This document shows positions 1-9,102 of a DNA stretch of 64,000 nt, in pieces (position 1 is the stretch's first letter; each line of letters begins with the position of its first letter). Source of the stretch: Phaeocystidibacter sp965659415. Lineage in GTDB: Bacteria > Bacteroidota > Bacteroidia > Flavobacteriales > Schleiferiaceae. The stretch is taken from assembly GCA_965659415.1 (NCBI GenBank), contig CBFHVA010000006.1, forward strand, positions 76,547 to 140,546. Direction: 5' to 3'. The notes beneath the pieces were generated by a model, which saw only the letters and a list, made by a program, of their open reading frames with translations, made no database searches and was not told the origin of the DNA. The translations under genes were made by a program, and so were the position numbers.

Positions 1-741
1 CTGTCCAAGTGGTTTCCTGAGCCCGGTGACCAAGGAAATCAAGCTTCTTGCGTGGGCTGGGCATTAGCCTATGGTATCAAATCCTACCAGGAGGCCATTG
101 AACATCAACGCCCACCAGAAGGACCCGATCGAACTTTCAGCCCAGCCTTTATTTACAACCAAATTAACCGTTGGGGTTGTCAGGGAGGCTCCAACATCAG
201 AGAGGCGCTTGAACTAATGGAAACCTACGGGGTATCTACCATGGAGCAATTTCCTTACGATGAAAACGATTGCTCAAACCGGCCCTCATCTCAAGCCTCG
301 AAAGAAGCTGAGAATTTTACCATATCAGGTTGGAAAAGGGTTGAGTTCATGAATGAAGGATTGATGAAAACCTTGCTTGTTGACGGCAAGCCCGTAGTTA
401 TTGGGATGCAAACTGATTCATGGTTCAGAGCATTGGATGAGGGTGAAGTTTATCGAGTAGCATCCTACCAAGATGTGGGCGGACATGCTGTAGTGGTAAT
501 TGGTTACGACGACCGAAAGGGTGCTTACAAGATATTCAACTCTTGGGGTGACGATTGGGGAGATGAGGGATATGGTTGGATTGCCTACGATTTGTTTGAG
601 GAGATTGTGGTGGAGGCCTATATCGTAGAAGATACCGAAACCCAATCGAGCAAAGGTTACAAGGGGCTTCAAACTCCTAAACCGGAAGACAAGCGCCAAT
701 CCAAGCGTCCTGCATTTCAAGCTATTTTGCCTAAACTCTAA
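1..741 (+). CDS. Papain-family (C1) cysteine protease, 5' end outside window
   Basis: The reading frame is open from base 1, so the gene begins upstream and only its last 246 codons are seen. The catalytic centre is recognisable. A Gln-rich stretch (DQGNQASCVGWA, codons 10-21) holds the nucleophile Cys at codon 17, the catalytic His is in GGHAVVVIGYDD (codon 162), and the Asn is in NSWGDDWGDEGYGW (codon 180). This is the Cys-His-Asn order of C1A peptidases. The usual GSCWAF is replaced by ASCVGWA, a variant common in bacterial papain-like proteins. A GTG at 52 is not the start because it lies after the active-site Cys. The C-terminal 35 residues are basic and look like a linker or tail. Secretion is likely for the family, but no signal peptide can be seen here. 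Substrate unknown. Confidence 0.85.
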   Translation: MSKWFPEPGDQGNQASCVGWALAYGIKSYQEAIEHQRPPEGPDRTFSPAFIYNQINRWGCQGGSNIREALELMETYGVSTMEQFPYDENDCSNRPSSQASKEAENFTISGWKRVEFMNEGLMKTLLVDGKPVVIGMQTDSWFRALDEGEVYRVASYQDVGGHAVVVIGYDDRKGAYKIFNSWGDDWGDEGYGWIAYDLFEEIVVEAYIVEDTETQSSKGYKGLQTPKPEDKRQSKRPAFQAILPKL

Positions 742-879
742 ATTGCTGCTCTTTTTCGACGGCAGGTAGTATCAGGTGAAAACAAGTTTTCTCTTGTGCT
801 TCACAAACATTTCTCGAAACTTTATTGCGCCTAGGATTGTTCATACCTTGCGCATTCGCATTTTTTGCGCTCCTAGTTC

Positions 880-1521
880 ATGTCAGCAAATTCTACGTTA
901 TCCCCTCGCATGTCGCCAGCTAAACGATTTTGGAATCGGCAAATTAAAGTGCACCGTTATTTTAAAATTACGGGTGGGTATCGCTTCATTGGCGTGAACC
1001 TTCTTCGACTGCTGGCATTCTTGGTAATTTTCACAGCGGGCGCATGGGCCATCAATGAATATATAATCGACTTCGCAGGCTTAAGTGAAAGTATCACATC
1101 CAAATACTCACCAGCGGTCGTAATTGCATGGTTATTTATAAGCGAAGTTGTTCTAGGTGTGCTTCCTCCAGAGGCATTTATACTTTGGGCTCAATCGTTT
1201 TCTCAACCTTATGCCATGGTGTTTTTGCTGGCTTCAGTGAGCTATCTGGGAGGTGCCATTTCTTATTTCATCGGTTCTAGATTGAACAAGTTTCCTCGCG
1301 TTCACAATTGGGTAGACACCAAGTTCTCCTCTTGGATTGTCCAAATCAAGAAATTCGGAGGTCTACTTATCGCACTGGCGGCCCTCACCCCTCTTCCCTA
1401 TCCCCTCATTTCCATGATTGCAGGGTTGGCTGGTGTTAAGAAGAGGATATTTTTGTCAGCAGCGCTAATCAGATATGTCCGTTTCTTCATTTGGGCATTA
1501 GTATTATTCAAGGCCATTTGA
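880..1521 (+). CDS. VTT-domain (DedA/YqaA-like) inner-membrane protein
   Basis: A 213-residue membrane protein. Hydrophobic segments lie at about residues 38-60, 75-95, 105-130, 160-185 and 190-213. The central part has the small-residue pattern of SNARE-associated/VTT (DedA-superfamily) proteins: GVLPPEAF near the second segment, then GGAISYFIGSRLNKF, and late in the protein ALTPLPYPLISMIAGLAGV, which matches the conserved proline-containing re-entrant loop. The family is linked to lipid scrambling or flipping and membrane homeostasis; this protein's exact role is not known. The ATG at 880 is taken as start; a second in-frame ATG lies 10 codons later. It stands alone upstream of pheT, 108 bp before that start. 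No TAnnTTTG box is evident in the 138 bp upstream. Confidence 0.75.
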   Translation: MSANSTLSPRMSPAKRFWNRQIKVHRYFKITGGYRFIGVNLLRLLAFLVIFTAGAWAINEYIIDFAGLSESITSKYSPAVVIAWLFISEVVLGVLPPEAFILWAQSFSQPYAMVFLLASVSYLGGAISYFIGSRLNKFPRVHNWVDTKFSSWIVQIKKFGGLLIALAALTPLPYPLISMIAGLAGVKKRIFLSAALIRYVRFFIWALVLFKAI

Positions 1522-1582
1522 CAAGTTCAAATTGACCCAAATAAGGCTTGCACATCTTCTTCCTTCTTTAGCCCTTCCTCCT

Positions 1583-1590
1583 TACCTTTG
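1583..1590 (+). promoter_or_regulatory. -7 promoter box of pheT
   Basis: TACCTTTG matches the Bacteroidetes -7 consensus TAnnTTTG. It lies 39 nt before the pheT ATG at 1630. It overlaps a possible in-frame TTG start at 1588, which argues for the later ATG. No TTG -33 element is found at the usual 17-23 nt spacing. Confidence 0.6.
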
Positions 1591-1629
1591 CCCTTATTAC
1601 TCACGGGACATCCCCATTACTTTTTGAGC

Positions 1630-4065
1630 ATGACCATCAGTTATAAGTGGCTTAAGAACTACCTAAATTTCGACTCGAACGAAGTGACTCCTTCTTTGGT
1701 ATCCGAAGTATTGACCCGAACAGGTCTTGAAGTTGAGGGCATGAAAGAAGTAGAATCTGTGAAAGGAGGACTCCAAAATGTAGTAGTGGGTAGAGTGCTT
1801 TCCTGTGAGAAACACCCTGATGCCGACCGTCTGAAAGTGACCAAGGTTGATGTCGGAGAAGACGAACCAATAGACATCGTATGCGGAGCACCCAATGTAG
1901 CTGAAGGTCAGCTTGTACCCGTAGCTAAAGTTGGAGCCGTTCTTTATCCCGGCGGTGGTGATGACAAGCTGAAAATTAAAAAGGGAAAAATCAGAGGTCA
2001 GGTAAGTGCGGGAATGATTTGTGCCGAAGATGAACTCGGACTTGGGACATCTCACGACGGAATTCTTGTTCTCAATGAAACAAAAGGCAAAGTGGGAATG
2101 CCAGCTTCGAATTATTTCGAATTAGAATCTGATACAGTTTTCGAAATTGGCTTAACGCCAAACAGAACCGATGCAATGGGTCATTATGGCGTTGCTCGAG
2201 ATTTACGTGCTGGATTGCTTCGCGACGGAATTTCGCTTGATCTAAGCTTGCCATCCGTGGTATCATTTTCAATTGACCACAAGGAGAGTCCATTCAAAAT
2301 AACCGTTGAAGACACGGAGGCCTGTCCTCAATATTTGGGTGTAACGCTCACCGACTTAAAAGTTGAAGACTCCCCAAGCTGGTTGAAGAATGCCTTGTTA
2401 AGCATCGGCATACAGCCCATCAACAATGTGGTGGACATCACCAATTACGTACTACACGAAACGGGTCACCCTCTTCACGCTTTTGATGGCAACAAGATTG
2501 AAGATAAACATGTGATTGTGCGCACGCTCCCGTCCAACACCAAGTTTACCACCTTGGACGAAAAAGAACGTGACTTGGACGAACGCGATTTGATGATTTC
2601 CGATAAAAATGGGGGATTGTGCATCGCCGGAGTGTTCGGTGGTTTAACCAGCGGGGTATCTTCCGAAACAACCACTGTATTCCTTGAAGCCGCTTGGTTC
2701 AATCCCGTTCGAATTCGCAAATCAGCGAAGCGTCATGCACTAAATACTGATGCGTCATTCCGCTACGAGCGAGGCGTGGATCCCCAAATGACAGAATATG
2801 CACTGAAAAGAGCAGCTATTCTAATCCGTGAAATTGCAGGAGGCAAGATTGGTTCCGATGTCGTGAGAGTAGTAAACCAAAAATTCAACGAAGTAGAAAT
2901 TGACCTGAGCTACGAACGTATCCAATCGCTCTTAGGTCAAGCCATACCTCGGACGGAGATTCTAGCCATTCTAGAGTCGCTCGAATTCACCATTCGAGGG
3001 GAAAACGGCGATTCACTGCAAGTGGCATCCCCCGTTTATCGTTGGGACGTAACTCGAGAGGCTGATGTTGTGGAAGAAATCCTTCGTATTTACGGATTCG
3101 ATAATGTAGACTTTCCAGAAGGCATGCGCATGTCTATGCCACATACTGAAAAGAGACACCCGGACGACTTAAAGCGCTCGGCAAACAAAGTTTTGGTTGG
3201 CCTGGGGCTTACGGAAATCATGAATAACTCTTTAAGTAAGAGGAGTTATTATGAAGAAAACAGTGATTTTGAAAACACGGTTGACATACTCAATCCGTTG
3301 AGTCAGGATTTGGGGGTATTGCGACAAACATTACTACTAGGTGGGCTAGAAACCGTTGCCTATAACCGCAATCGTCAAACGAAACAAATTCGATGTTTCG
3401 AATTCGGCAAGGTATATTGCAAAACGACCGAATCATTTTCAGAGGCCACCCGCTTGGGAATCTGGATAAGCGGTGAACGCAACATACAGCACTGGACGGC
3501 GAATAGCCAAACAAGCAGCTTCTTCACACTCAAGGGTGTAATTGAATCTTTCTTAGTAAAGGTTGGTCTTGACGCCCAGTTCAGAGCTTTACCTGAAGGT
3601 TCTCTTCTTGCCGATGGACTTGAAATTTTCGCTCAAGGACGTATTATAGGATATCTGGGTTTCGCACCAAGGAAATACATGAAGATGACCGATTTAGATG
3701 AAGCTGTCTATTATGCTGAATTCGATTGGGACTTGATGGTGCCTATGATTCAGAGGACCAAAGTGAAGTACAAAGACGTTCCTAAAACTTTCGCTGTTCA
3801 GCGTGATTTGGCCCTCCTTGTCAATTCTGAAGTTCGTTATGCCGATTTGGAACGCGTTGCCAAGAAGGCAGAAAAAAAATGGCTGAACAATGTAGACTTG
3901 TTCGACGTATATGAAGGGAGTAAACTGCCGAAAGGCAAGAAGAGCTATGGATTGCGCTTCACTTTGCTCGACCAACAAACTACGTTGAATGACGCGCAAC
4001 TCGATCAAGCTATGGCCAAGATTCAAAAGGCCTTAGAAAATGAGTTTAGCGCTGAGCTACGCTAA
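1630..4065 (+). CDS. pheT: Phenylalanyl-tRNA synthetase beta subunit
   Basis: 811 residues, the usual size for bacterial PheT. The beta subunit pairs with PheS to charge tRNA-Phe in the cytoplasm. The N-terminus (MTISYKWLKNYL) is typical. Next come a tRNA-binding OB domain (about 45-150, with VDVGEDEPIDIVCGAPN), the B3/B4 editing region (about 210-370), the B5 domain (about 405-475, SPVYRWDVTREADVVEEILR) and a C-terminal anticodon-binding FDX-ACB domain (about 715-810, KTFAVQRDLALLVN). The start is set at 1630 because the longer TTG start falls inside the -7 promoter box. pheS is not in the window. The next gene follows after 5 bp and is probably co-transcribed. Confidence 0.97.
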   Translation: MTISYKWLKNYLNFDSNEVTPSLVSEVLTRTGLEVEGMKEVESVKGGLQNVVVGRVLSCEKHPDADRLKVTKVDVGEDEPIDIVCGAPNVAEGQLVPVAKVGAVLYPGGGDDKLKIKKGKIRGQVSAGMICAEDELGLGTSHDGILVLNETKGKVGMPASNYFELESDTVFEIGLTPNRTDAMGHYGVARDLRAGLLRDGISLDLSLPSVVSFSIDHKESPFKITVEDTEACPQYLGVTLTDLKVEDSPSWLKNALLSIGIQPINNVVDITNYVLHETGHPLHAFDGNKIEDKHVIVRTLPSNTKFTTLDEKERDLDERDLMISDKNGGLCIAGVFGGLTSGVSSETTTVFLEAAWFNPVRIRKSAKRHALNTDASFRYERGVDPQMTEYALKRAAILIREIAGGKIGSDVVRVVNQKFNEVEIDLSYERIQSLLGQAIPRTEILAILESLEFTIRGENGDSLQVASPVYRWDVTREADVVEEILRIYGFDNVDFPEGMRMSMPHTEKRHPDDLKRSANKVLVGLGLTEIMNNSLSKRSYYEENSDFENTVDILNPLSQDLGVLRQTLLLGGLETVAYNRNRQTKQIRCFEFGKVYCKTTESFSEATRLGIWISGERNIQHWTANSQTSSFFTLKGVIESFLVKVGLDAQFRALPEGSLLADGLEIFAQGRIIGYLGFAPRKYMKMTDLDEAVYYAEFDWDLMVPMIQRTKVKYKDVPKTFAVQRDLALLVNSEVRYADLERVAKKAEKKWLNNVDLFDVYEGSKLPKGKKSYGLRFTLLDQQTTLNDAQLDQAMAKIQKALENEFSAELR

Positions 4066-4070
4066 GCTGC

Positions 4071-4973
4071 ATGTTTCGGATTGCCTTTGATCCTATTTAT
4101 TGTCACCCCTTACCAGATGGCCACCGTTTTCCGATGGCGAAATACGAATTGCTTCCTCAGCAATTGCTTCACGAAGGCACGGTAAAGGAAAGCGATTTCT
4201 TCACCCCAGGAATTTTATCCGAAGAGCGTATTCTTAGAACGCACAACGCTCAGTATTGGGAGGAACTTTCTGAAGGCACCATATCTAAAAAAGCCCAACG
4301 CAAAATTGGATTTCCTTGGAGCGCGGAGCTAGTGAAGCGCGAGAGAAGAATATGTCAAGGAACGGTTCAAAATGCAGACTATGCTTTTGAAGACGGAGTG
4401 TCATTTAACATCGCCGGAGGCACACATCATGCCTACACCAACGGCGGTGAAGGTTTTTGCTTGCTGAATGATATTGCCATTGGAGCTCATCATCTTATCG
4501 ATAATCGAGGTATCAAACGAATACTAGTAGTGGACCTCGATGTACATCAAGGAAACGGCACAGCGGAGATCTTTCAAGAGGATGATCGTGTATTTACCTT
4601 CAGCATGCATGGAGAGAAAAACTATCCGCTTCAAAAAGAAACAAGCGATCTAGATGTCGCTCTACCTGATGGCATTGGCGACAAACAATATCTCGATTTG
4701 CTCGACAAACATCTTCCTGAGTTGGTAGATCAACTTAAACCTCAGTTCATCTTTTTCCAGTCGGGTGTAGACATACTCGCAACGGATAAGCTTGGTCGCA
4801 TGGGGCTCACCATTGAAGGCTGTAAAGAACGAGACCGAATGGTGTTCGAACTCTGTTACAAACATTCAATACCCGTAGCCGTGAACATGGGCGGAGGTTA
4901 TTCGGAAAGGATCAGCGACATTATTGAGGCTCATGCAAACACCTATCGAATGGCGGCTTACTACTACAGTTGA
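4071..4973 (+). CDS. Histone-deacetylase-family amidohydrolase
   Basis: 300 residues of arginase/deacetylase fold. Zn and catalytic motifs are visible: GGTHHA (tandem His), DLDVHQGNGT (metal Asp and His), FQSGVDILATDKLGR (second metal Asp) and NMGGGYS near the end, holding the likely catalytic Tyr. The overall pattern resembles the short class IV (HDAC11-like) and bacterial acetoin-utilisation/acetylpolyamine group. Bacterial members remove acyl groups from small molecules or from protein lysine; the true substrate cannot be read from sequence. It lies 5 bp after pheT, so it is likely read from the pheT promoter, and it ends before a shared terminator facing purL. Confidence 0.88.
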   Translation: MFRIAFDPIYCHPLPDGHRFPMAKYELLPQQLLHEGTVKESDFFTPGILSEERILRTHNAQYWEELSEGTISKKAQRKIGFPWSAELVKRERRICQGTVQNADYAFEDGVSFNIAGGTHHAYTNGGEGFCLLNDIAIGAHHLIDNRGIKRILVVDLDVHQGNGTAEIFQEDDRVFTFSMHGEKNYPLQKETSDLDVALPDGIGDKQYLDLLDKHLPELVDQLKPQFIFFQSGVDILATDKLGRMGLTIEGCKERDRMVFELCYKHSIPVAVNMGGGYSERISDIIEAHANTYRMAAYYYS

Positions 4974-5029
4974 GAACAGCATCCTTAATGCTATGCATAT
5001 TGCATGGCACACGAACAGCTAATCATGCA

Positions 5030-5067
5030 AAAGCCCCTCTAACATCATTATGAGCTAGAGGAGCTTT
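5030..5067. terminator. Bidirectional terminator between the deacetylase gene and purL
   Basis: An inverted repeat pairs AAAGCCCCTCTA (5030-5041) with TAGAGGAGCTTT (5056-5067) with one internal mismatch and a 14-nt loop. It sits in the 117-bp gap between two convergent genes, with T-rich flanks on both sides. Confidence 0.75.
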
Positions 5068-5090
5068 AATATTGTGTGTCGAGATTCTGC

Positions 5091-7325
5091 TTACTCTTCG
5101 AAGTATTTGCCGATGGCGTTATCATACTTCTCTTTCCAATCCGAAACTTCACCCCAGTCTTCATCATCAATGCGAATCGAGCCTTTGGTAACATGACCAA
5201 GTAGGTCAAATTCGACACCATTGAGCATCATCAAGTCGATGAATTCATCTTCGTGATCACTGTCAACTGAAACCACTACCCTACTCTGCGACTCACCAAA
5301 TAACCAAGCGTCCTTACGGATGGCTGCATCGGTAGTTACATCAAAGCCCAAGCCTGAAGCCATGGCCTTCTCAAGTAAGGTGATGAACAAGCCACCCTCA
5401 CTTACATCATGCGCAGAACGCAAGCAACCCTTTCGAATCAGCATCTTAATCTGTTCTTGGTTAGCGTATTCTTCTTCCAAGCTGAAATATGGTACAGGGG
5501 ATTTCTCAATCTTGTGGTATTTCACCAGGTACTCAGATTGTGAAATATCATTTCTGTTCTCACCTATCAAGTAAATCAAGTGCCCCTTCTCCTTGAAAGG
5601 AATAGTAGTAATGTGCTTCTTACTCTCCACCAATCCAATCATTCCGATTGTAGGCGTTGGAAAAACAGGCTCAGCACCTGATTTGAGCACGGTTTGATTA
5701 TAGAAGCTCACATTCCCTCCCGTTACCGGAGTTGCAAACTTCTCACATGCTTCAGACATCCCTTTTATAGCTCCAACAAATTGCCAGTAAACCTCCGGGC
5801 TATATGGATTTCCAAAATTCAAACAGTTAGTGATAGCCGATGGATCGCCTCCTGAAACTACAATGTTCCTTGCAGCTTCAGAGACTGCTATCATGGTACC
5901 CACTTTCGGATCAGCATTTACATAGCGACTATTACAATCAACGGTCATAGCAATGCCTCTATCCGTATCCTTTATATTCACTACGGGAGCATCAGTAGGT
6001 CCATTGGTACTCATGTTCACCGTACCTACCATGCTATCATACTGCTCATATATGAACTTTTTCGAGGCAATGTTTGGGGATGTAACCACTGTTTCGGCTG
6101 CCTTCAGAAGGTCGGCAGGAACGCTTACATCATTGATATCAAATTGCTTGAACTCCTGATAATAGGCTGGCTCTCTTGTCTCGCGATAGTACACGGGAGC
6201 TCCTCCTCCTAAAACGAGAGGATCCGCCGGAGTCGTAGCGATGAGTTCGTCTCCCCAATAATATTGAAGGAGGTCACCTTCAATCACCTCACCAATATGC
6301 TCACAGTGGATATCCCACTTGTCAAATATCTTCTCTACATCCGCTTCGCGACCTTTATCTACCACAACAAGCATTCGTTCTTGGGATTCAGAGAGTAGGA
6401 TTTCCCAAGGCTCCATGCCTTGTTGACGAGTAGGTACCTTATCAAGTTGAATGCGCATACCACACTCGCCAGCCGCACTCATTTCGGAAGTCGAACACGT
6501 GATGCCTGCTGCTCCCATATCCTGCATTCCTACTACAGCTCCGCTTCTGGCAAGTTCCATGGTAGCTTCCAAAAGCAACTTCTCCTGGAAGGGGTCTCCA
6601 ACTTGAACACTTGGGATGTCGTTGGCAGAATCTTCCGTTAGGTCTTTTGACGCAAAGGCGGCTCCATGGATACCGTCTCTGCCCGTAGCAGAACCCACAA
6701 TATAAACTGGGTTTCCTGGACCACCGCTGTTGGCGCTAATCTGTCCACCTACCTCAACGATACCTGCTGAAAAGGCATTCACCAATGGATTCTGATTGTA
6801 GCTCTTATCAAAGTATACTTCTCCACCCACAGTAGGAATGCCGAAGGAATTTCCATAATCGCCAATTCCCTTAACCACACCTTTCACCAACCATTGAGTT
6901 CGTGGCTTATCTAATTCACCAAAGCGTAGGGAATTCAACTGAGCGATAGGTCTAGCTCCCATCGTAAAGATGTCGCGGTTAATTCCACCTACTCCCGTGG
7001 CGGCGCCTTGATACGGTTCAAGTGCTGAAGGGTGATTATGCGATTCAATTTTAAAGGCACAAGCCAAGCCTCCGCCAATATCCACCAAACCCGCATTTTC
7101 CTCTCCAGCCTTTACTAGCATGTGAGGGCCATCTTTCGGAAGGGTTTTCAACCAAACAATAGAATTCTTGTAGCTGCAATGCTCACTCCACATTACCGAA
7201 TAAATGCTCAACTCGGTGTAATTGGGTTTGCGACCTAAAATGCTTACGATTTTATCGTATTCCTCTGGAAGCAAGCCGAGTTCAACGGCTGTGTCTACGG
7301 TGGTTTCAACGGTACTAACCGACAT
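5091..7325 (-). CDS. purL: Phosphoribosylformylglycinamidine synthase, small PurL type
   Basis: 744 residues: the short PurL that works with separate PurS and PurQ, rather than the fused form of about 1,200-1,300 residues. It performs the ATP- and glutamine-dependent step from FGAR to FGAM in purine synthesis. Motifs: SVMWSEHCSYKNS near residue 45, ESHNHPSALEPYQGAATGVG around 93-112, a first AIRS-type ATP-binding half with GQISANSGG, and a second half with VTGGNVSFYNQ and SAHDVSEGGL. purS and purQ are not in this window, so the subunits are scattered. ATG at 7325; a good -7 box lies 26 nt upstream. It is transcribed alone and ends at the bidirectional terminator. Confidence 0.96.
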   Translation of the reverse strand: MSVSTVETTVDTAVELGLLPEEYDKIVSILGRKPNYTELSIYSVMWSEHCSYKNSIVWLKTLPKDGPHMLVKAGEENAGLVDIGGGLACAFKIESHNHPSALEPYQGAATGVGGINRDIFTMGARPIAQLNSLRFGELDKPRTQWLVKGVVKGIGDYGNSFGIPTVGGEVYFDKSYNQNPLVNAFSAGIVEVGGQISANSGGPGNPVYIVGSATGRDGIHGAAFASKDLTEDSANDIPSVQVGDPFQEKLLLEATMELARSGAVVGMQDMGAAGITCSTSEMSAAGECGMRIQLDKVPTRQQGMEPWEILLSESQERMLVVVDKGREADVEKIFDKWDIHCEHIGEVIEGDLLQYYWGDELIATTPADPLVLGGGAPVYYRETREPAYYQEFKQFDINDVSVPADLLKAAETVVTSPNIASKKFIYEQYDSMVGTVNMSTNGPTDAPVVNIKDTDRGIAMTVDCNSRYVNADPKVGTMIAVSEAARNIVVSGGDPSAITNCLNFGNPYSPEVYWQFVGAIKGMSEACEKFATPVTGGNVSFYNQTVLKSGAEPVFPTPTIGMIGLVESKKHITTIPFKEKGHLIYLIGENRNDISQSEYLVKYHKIEKSPVPYFSLEEEYANQEQIKMLIRKGCLRSAHDVSEGGLFITLLEKAMASGLGFDVTTDAAIRKDAWLFGESQSRVVVSVDSDHEDEFIDLMMLNGVEFDLLGHVTKGSIRIDDEDWGEVSDWKEKYDNAIGKYFEE

Positions 7326-7350
7326 GTTCTTTAGCTTTTCGAATGGATGG

Positions 7351-7358
7351 CAAAAGTA
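7351..7358 (-). promoter_or_regulatory. -7 promoter box of purL
   Basis: On the minus strand this reads TACTTTTG, an exact TAnnTTTG match, with its last base 25 nt before the purL ATG. No TTG is seen at the expected -33 position. Confidence 0.6.
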
Positions 7359-7443
7359 CGCATCTTAGGTCTATTGCCCTATTTTTAGAACTAAGTAATG
7401 CACTTTGAAGTTATGGTTTGTGCGTGATGTCTATCTTCAAACC

Positions 7444-9102
7444 ATGAAAACGAACACTCTATTATGGGCCAGTTCTTTGCTTGCGCTGGCCATATCTTGC
7501 TCTGAAGCTGAGGATGCCTCGAAGGTAGACCGTGTTTTTACCAATGGAATTTTGGTTACTCCGGACAGTACAGTGGAAGGCTACTCCATAGCCGTGATGG
7601 ACGGTAAAATCATCGACTTCCGTAAAGGAGAAAACGCAACTTGGTCTGGCGAACAGGTAGATTTAAAGGGAGCTTATGTGTATGCAGGATTCATTGATGC
7701 TCATGCACATTTCGTAGGTTATGCCAAGGGACTTCAAAGTGTAGATCTGATTGGCACCACTTCATGGAACGAGGTAGTTGAAAGAACCCGGACGTTTGCA
7801 GACGAAAATCCGAGCTTCAATTTCATCACAGGCCGTGGCTGGGATCAGAATGATTGGGGAGATCAAACTGATTTTCCGAATAATCAGGTTCTAAATGAGC
7901 TTTTCCCAAACATACCAGTTGTGCTAACCCGCGTTGATGGTCATGCCGTTATTGCCAACGATGCAGCCTTAGCTCTTGGAGGAATTCATGCCGGCATTAC
8001 GGTAGATGGAGGATCCGTGATAATCGAGAATGGAAAGCCGACCGGTGTGCTAATTGACAATGCCTCAAGCCTCATTCAATATCCAGAAATTTCAAATCAA
8101 CAATTAGCCGATGCGTTAATGGAAGCCGAAGGGAATTGCTTCGCCGTTGGACTGACTACCCTCGATGATGCGGGTTTAAGTCAACCGATGATTGCGTTTA
8201 TCGATTCACTCCAGCAAAATGATCTGCTCAAAATGCGCATCTACGCCATGGTAAGCGATGACCCAAGGTGGATTGCGCACTACATCAATCATGGCAAGTA
8301 TAAAACGGATCGTCTTAATGTAAGAAGTTTCAAGTTTTATGGTGACGGTGCACTTGGTTCGCGAGGTGCATGCTTGCGCTTGCCATATCACGATGCCCCG
8401 GATGAGAACGGCTTCATGTTGAGTAAGATTGAGCACTTCCGCGAGAGCGCAAAACTCCTTGCGGGAATAGGGTTTCAAATGAATACGCACGCTATTGGCG
8501 ATAGTGCCAATCTAGCGATATTGGATGTATACGAAAGTGTTCTAAAAGGAGATACCGTGAATAGGAGGTGGCGTATTGAACATGCTCAAGTACTCTCTGA
8601 AGAGGACCTCTTCCGATTTTCCAAACTCAACGTTATTCCTTCCGTTCAACCTACACATGCTACCAGCGATATGTATTGGGCCGAAGATCGTTTGGGAGCG
8701 GATCGATTGGAACACGCCTATGCCTACGGGAGAATGGTAAACTTGGGTAACGTAGTTCCTCTAGGCACAGACTTTCCAGTAGAACATATCAGTCCAATAT
8801 TCACATTCTATGCGGCGGTTGCCCGGAAAGACCACAGTGGTTTCCCTGAAGGTGGTTTTCAAAGTAGGGATGCCATGACAAGAGAAGATGCCCTACGTGG
8901 GATGACCATTTGGGCGGCCTACTCCAACTTTGAGGAAAACGAAAAAGGCTCATTAAAGCCCGGAAAATTCGCAGACTTTACTATTTTAGATACCGACCTA
9001 ATCCATTGTCCCGAAGACGAAATCCTGGACGCCCAGGTTCTCCTCACGGTCGTCAACGGGGAAGTTGTTTACACTAACGAAGAATTCAGTAATTATGAAT
9101 AA
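7444..9102 (+). CDS. Lipoprotein amidohydrolase, YtcJ/amidohydrolase-3 type
   Basis: 552 residues. The N-terminus is a lipoprotein signal with lipobox LAIS-Cys (Cys19), so the enzyme is expected to be anchored in the envelope. The body is a metal-dependent amidohydrolase of the YtcJ-like group: GAYVYAGFIDAHAHF with metal His87 and His89, later DGHAVIANDAALALGGI, FYGDGALGSRGA, HAIGDSANLAILDVYE, RIEHAQVLSEED and LGTDFPVE before the C-terminal sheet (GKFADFTILDTD). Members hydrolyse amide or cyclic amide bonds; the substrate is unknown. The ATG at 7444 is chosen over an upstream in-frame TTG because it places the signal peptide at the N-terminus. Its stop overlaps the next gene by 8 nt, so the two are coupled. 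Confidence 0.9.
   Translation: MKTNTLLWASSLLALAISCSEAEDASKVDRVFTNGILVTPDSTVEGYSIAVMDGKIIDFRKGENATWSGEQVDLKGAYVYAGFIDAHAHFVGYAKGLQSVDLIGTTSWNEVVERTRTFADENPSFNFITGRGWDQNDWGDQTDFPNNQVLNELFPNIPVVLTRVDGHAVIANDAALALGGIHAGITVDGGSVIIENGKPTGVLIDNASSLIQYPEISNQQLADALMEAEGNCFAVGLTTLDDAGLSQPMIAFIDSLQQNDLLKMRIYAMVSDDPRWIAHYINHGKYKTDRLNVRSFKFYGDGALGSRGACLRLPYHDAPDENGFMLSKIEHFRESAKLLAGIGFQMNTHAIGDSANLAILDVYESVLKGDTVNRRWRIEHAQVLSEEDLFRFSKLNVIPSVQPTHATSDMYWAEDRLGADRLEHAYAYGRMVNLGNVVPLGTDFPVEHISPIFTFYAAVARKDHSGFPEGGFQSRDAMTREDALRGMTIWAAYSNFEENEKGSLKPGKFADFTILDTDLIHCPEDEILDAQVLLTVVNGEVVYTNEEFSNYE

Noticed and set aside
776..997. A 73-codon frame before the VTT gene.
   Set aside because: It overlaps the VTT start in another frame and has no family or codon support.
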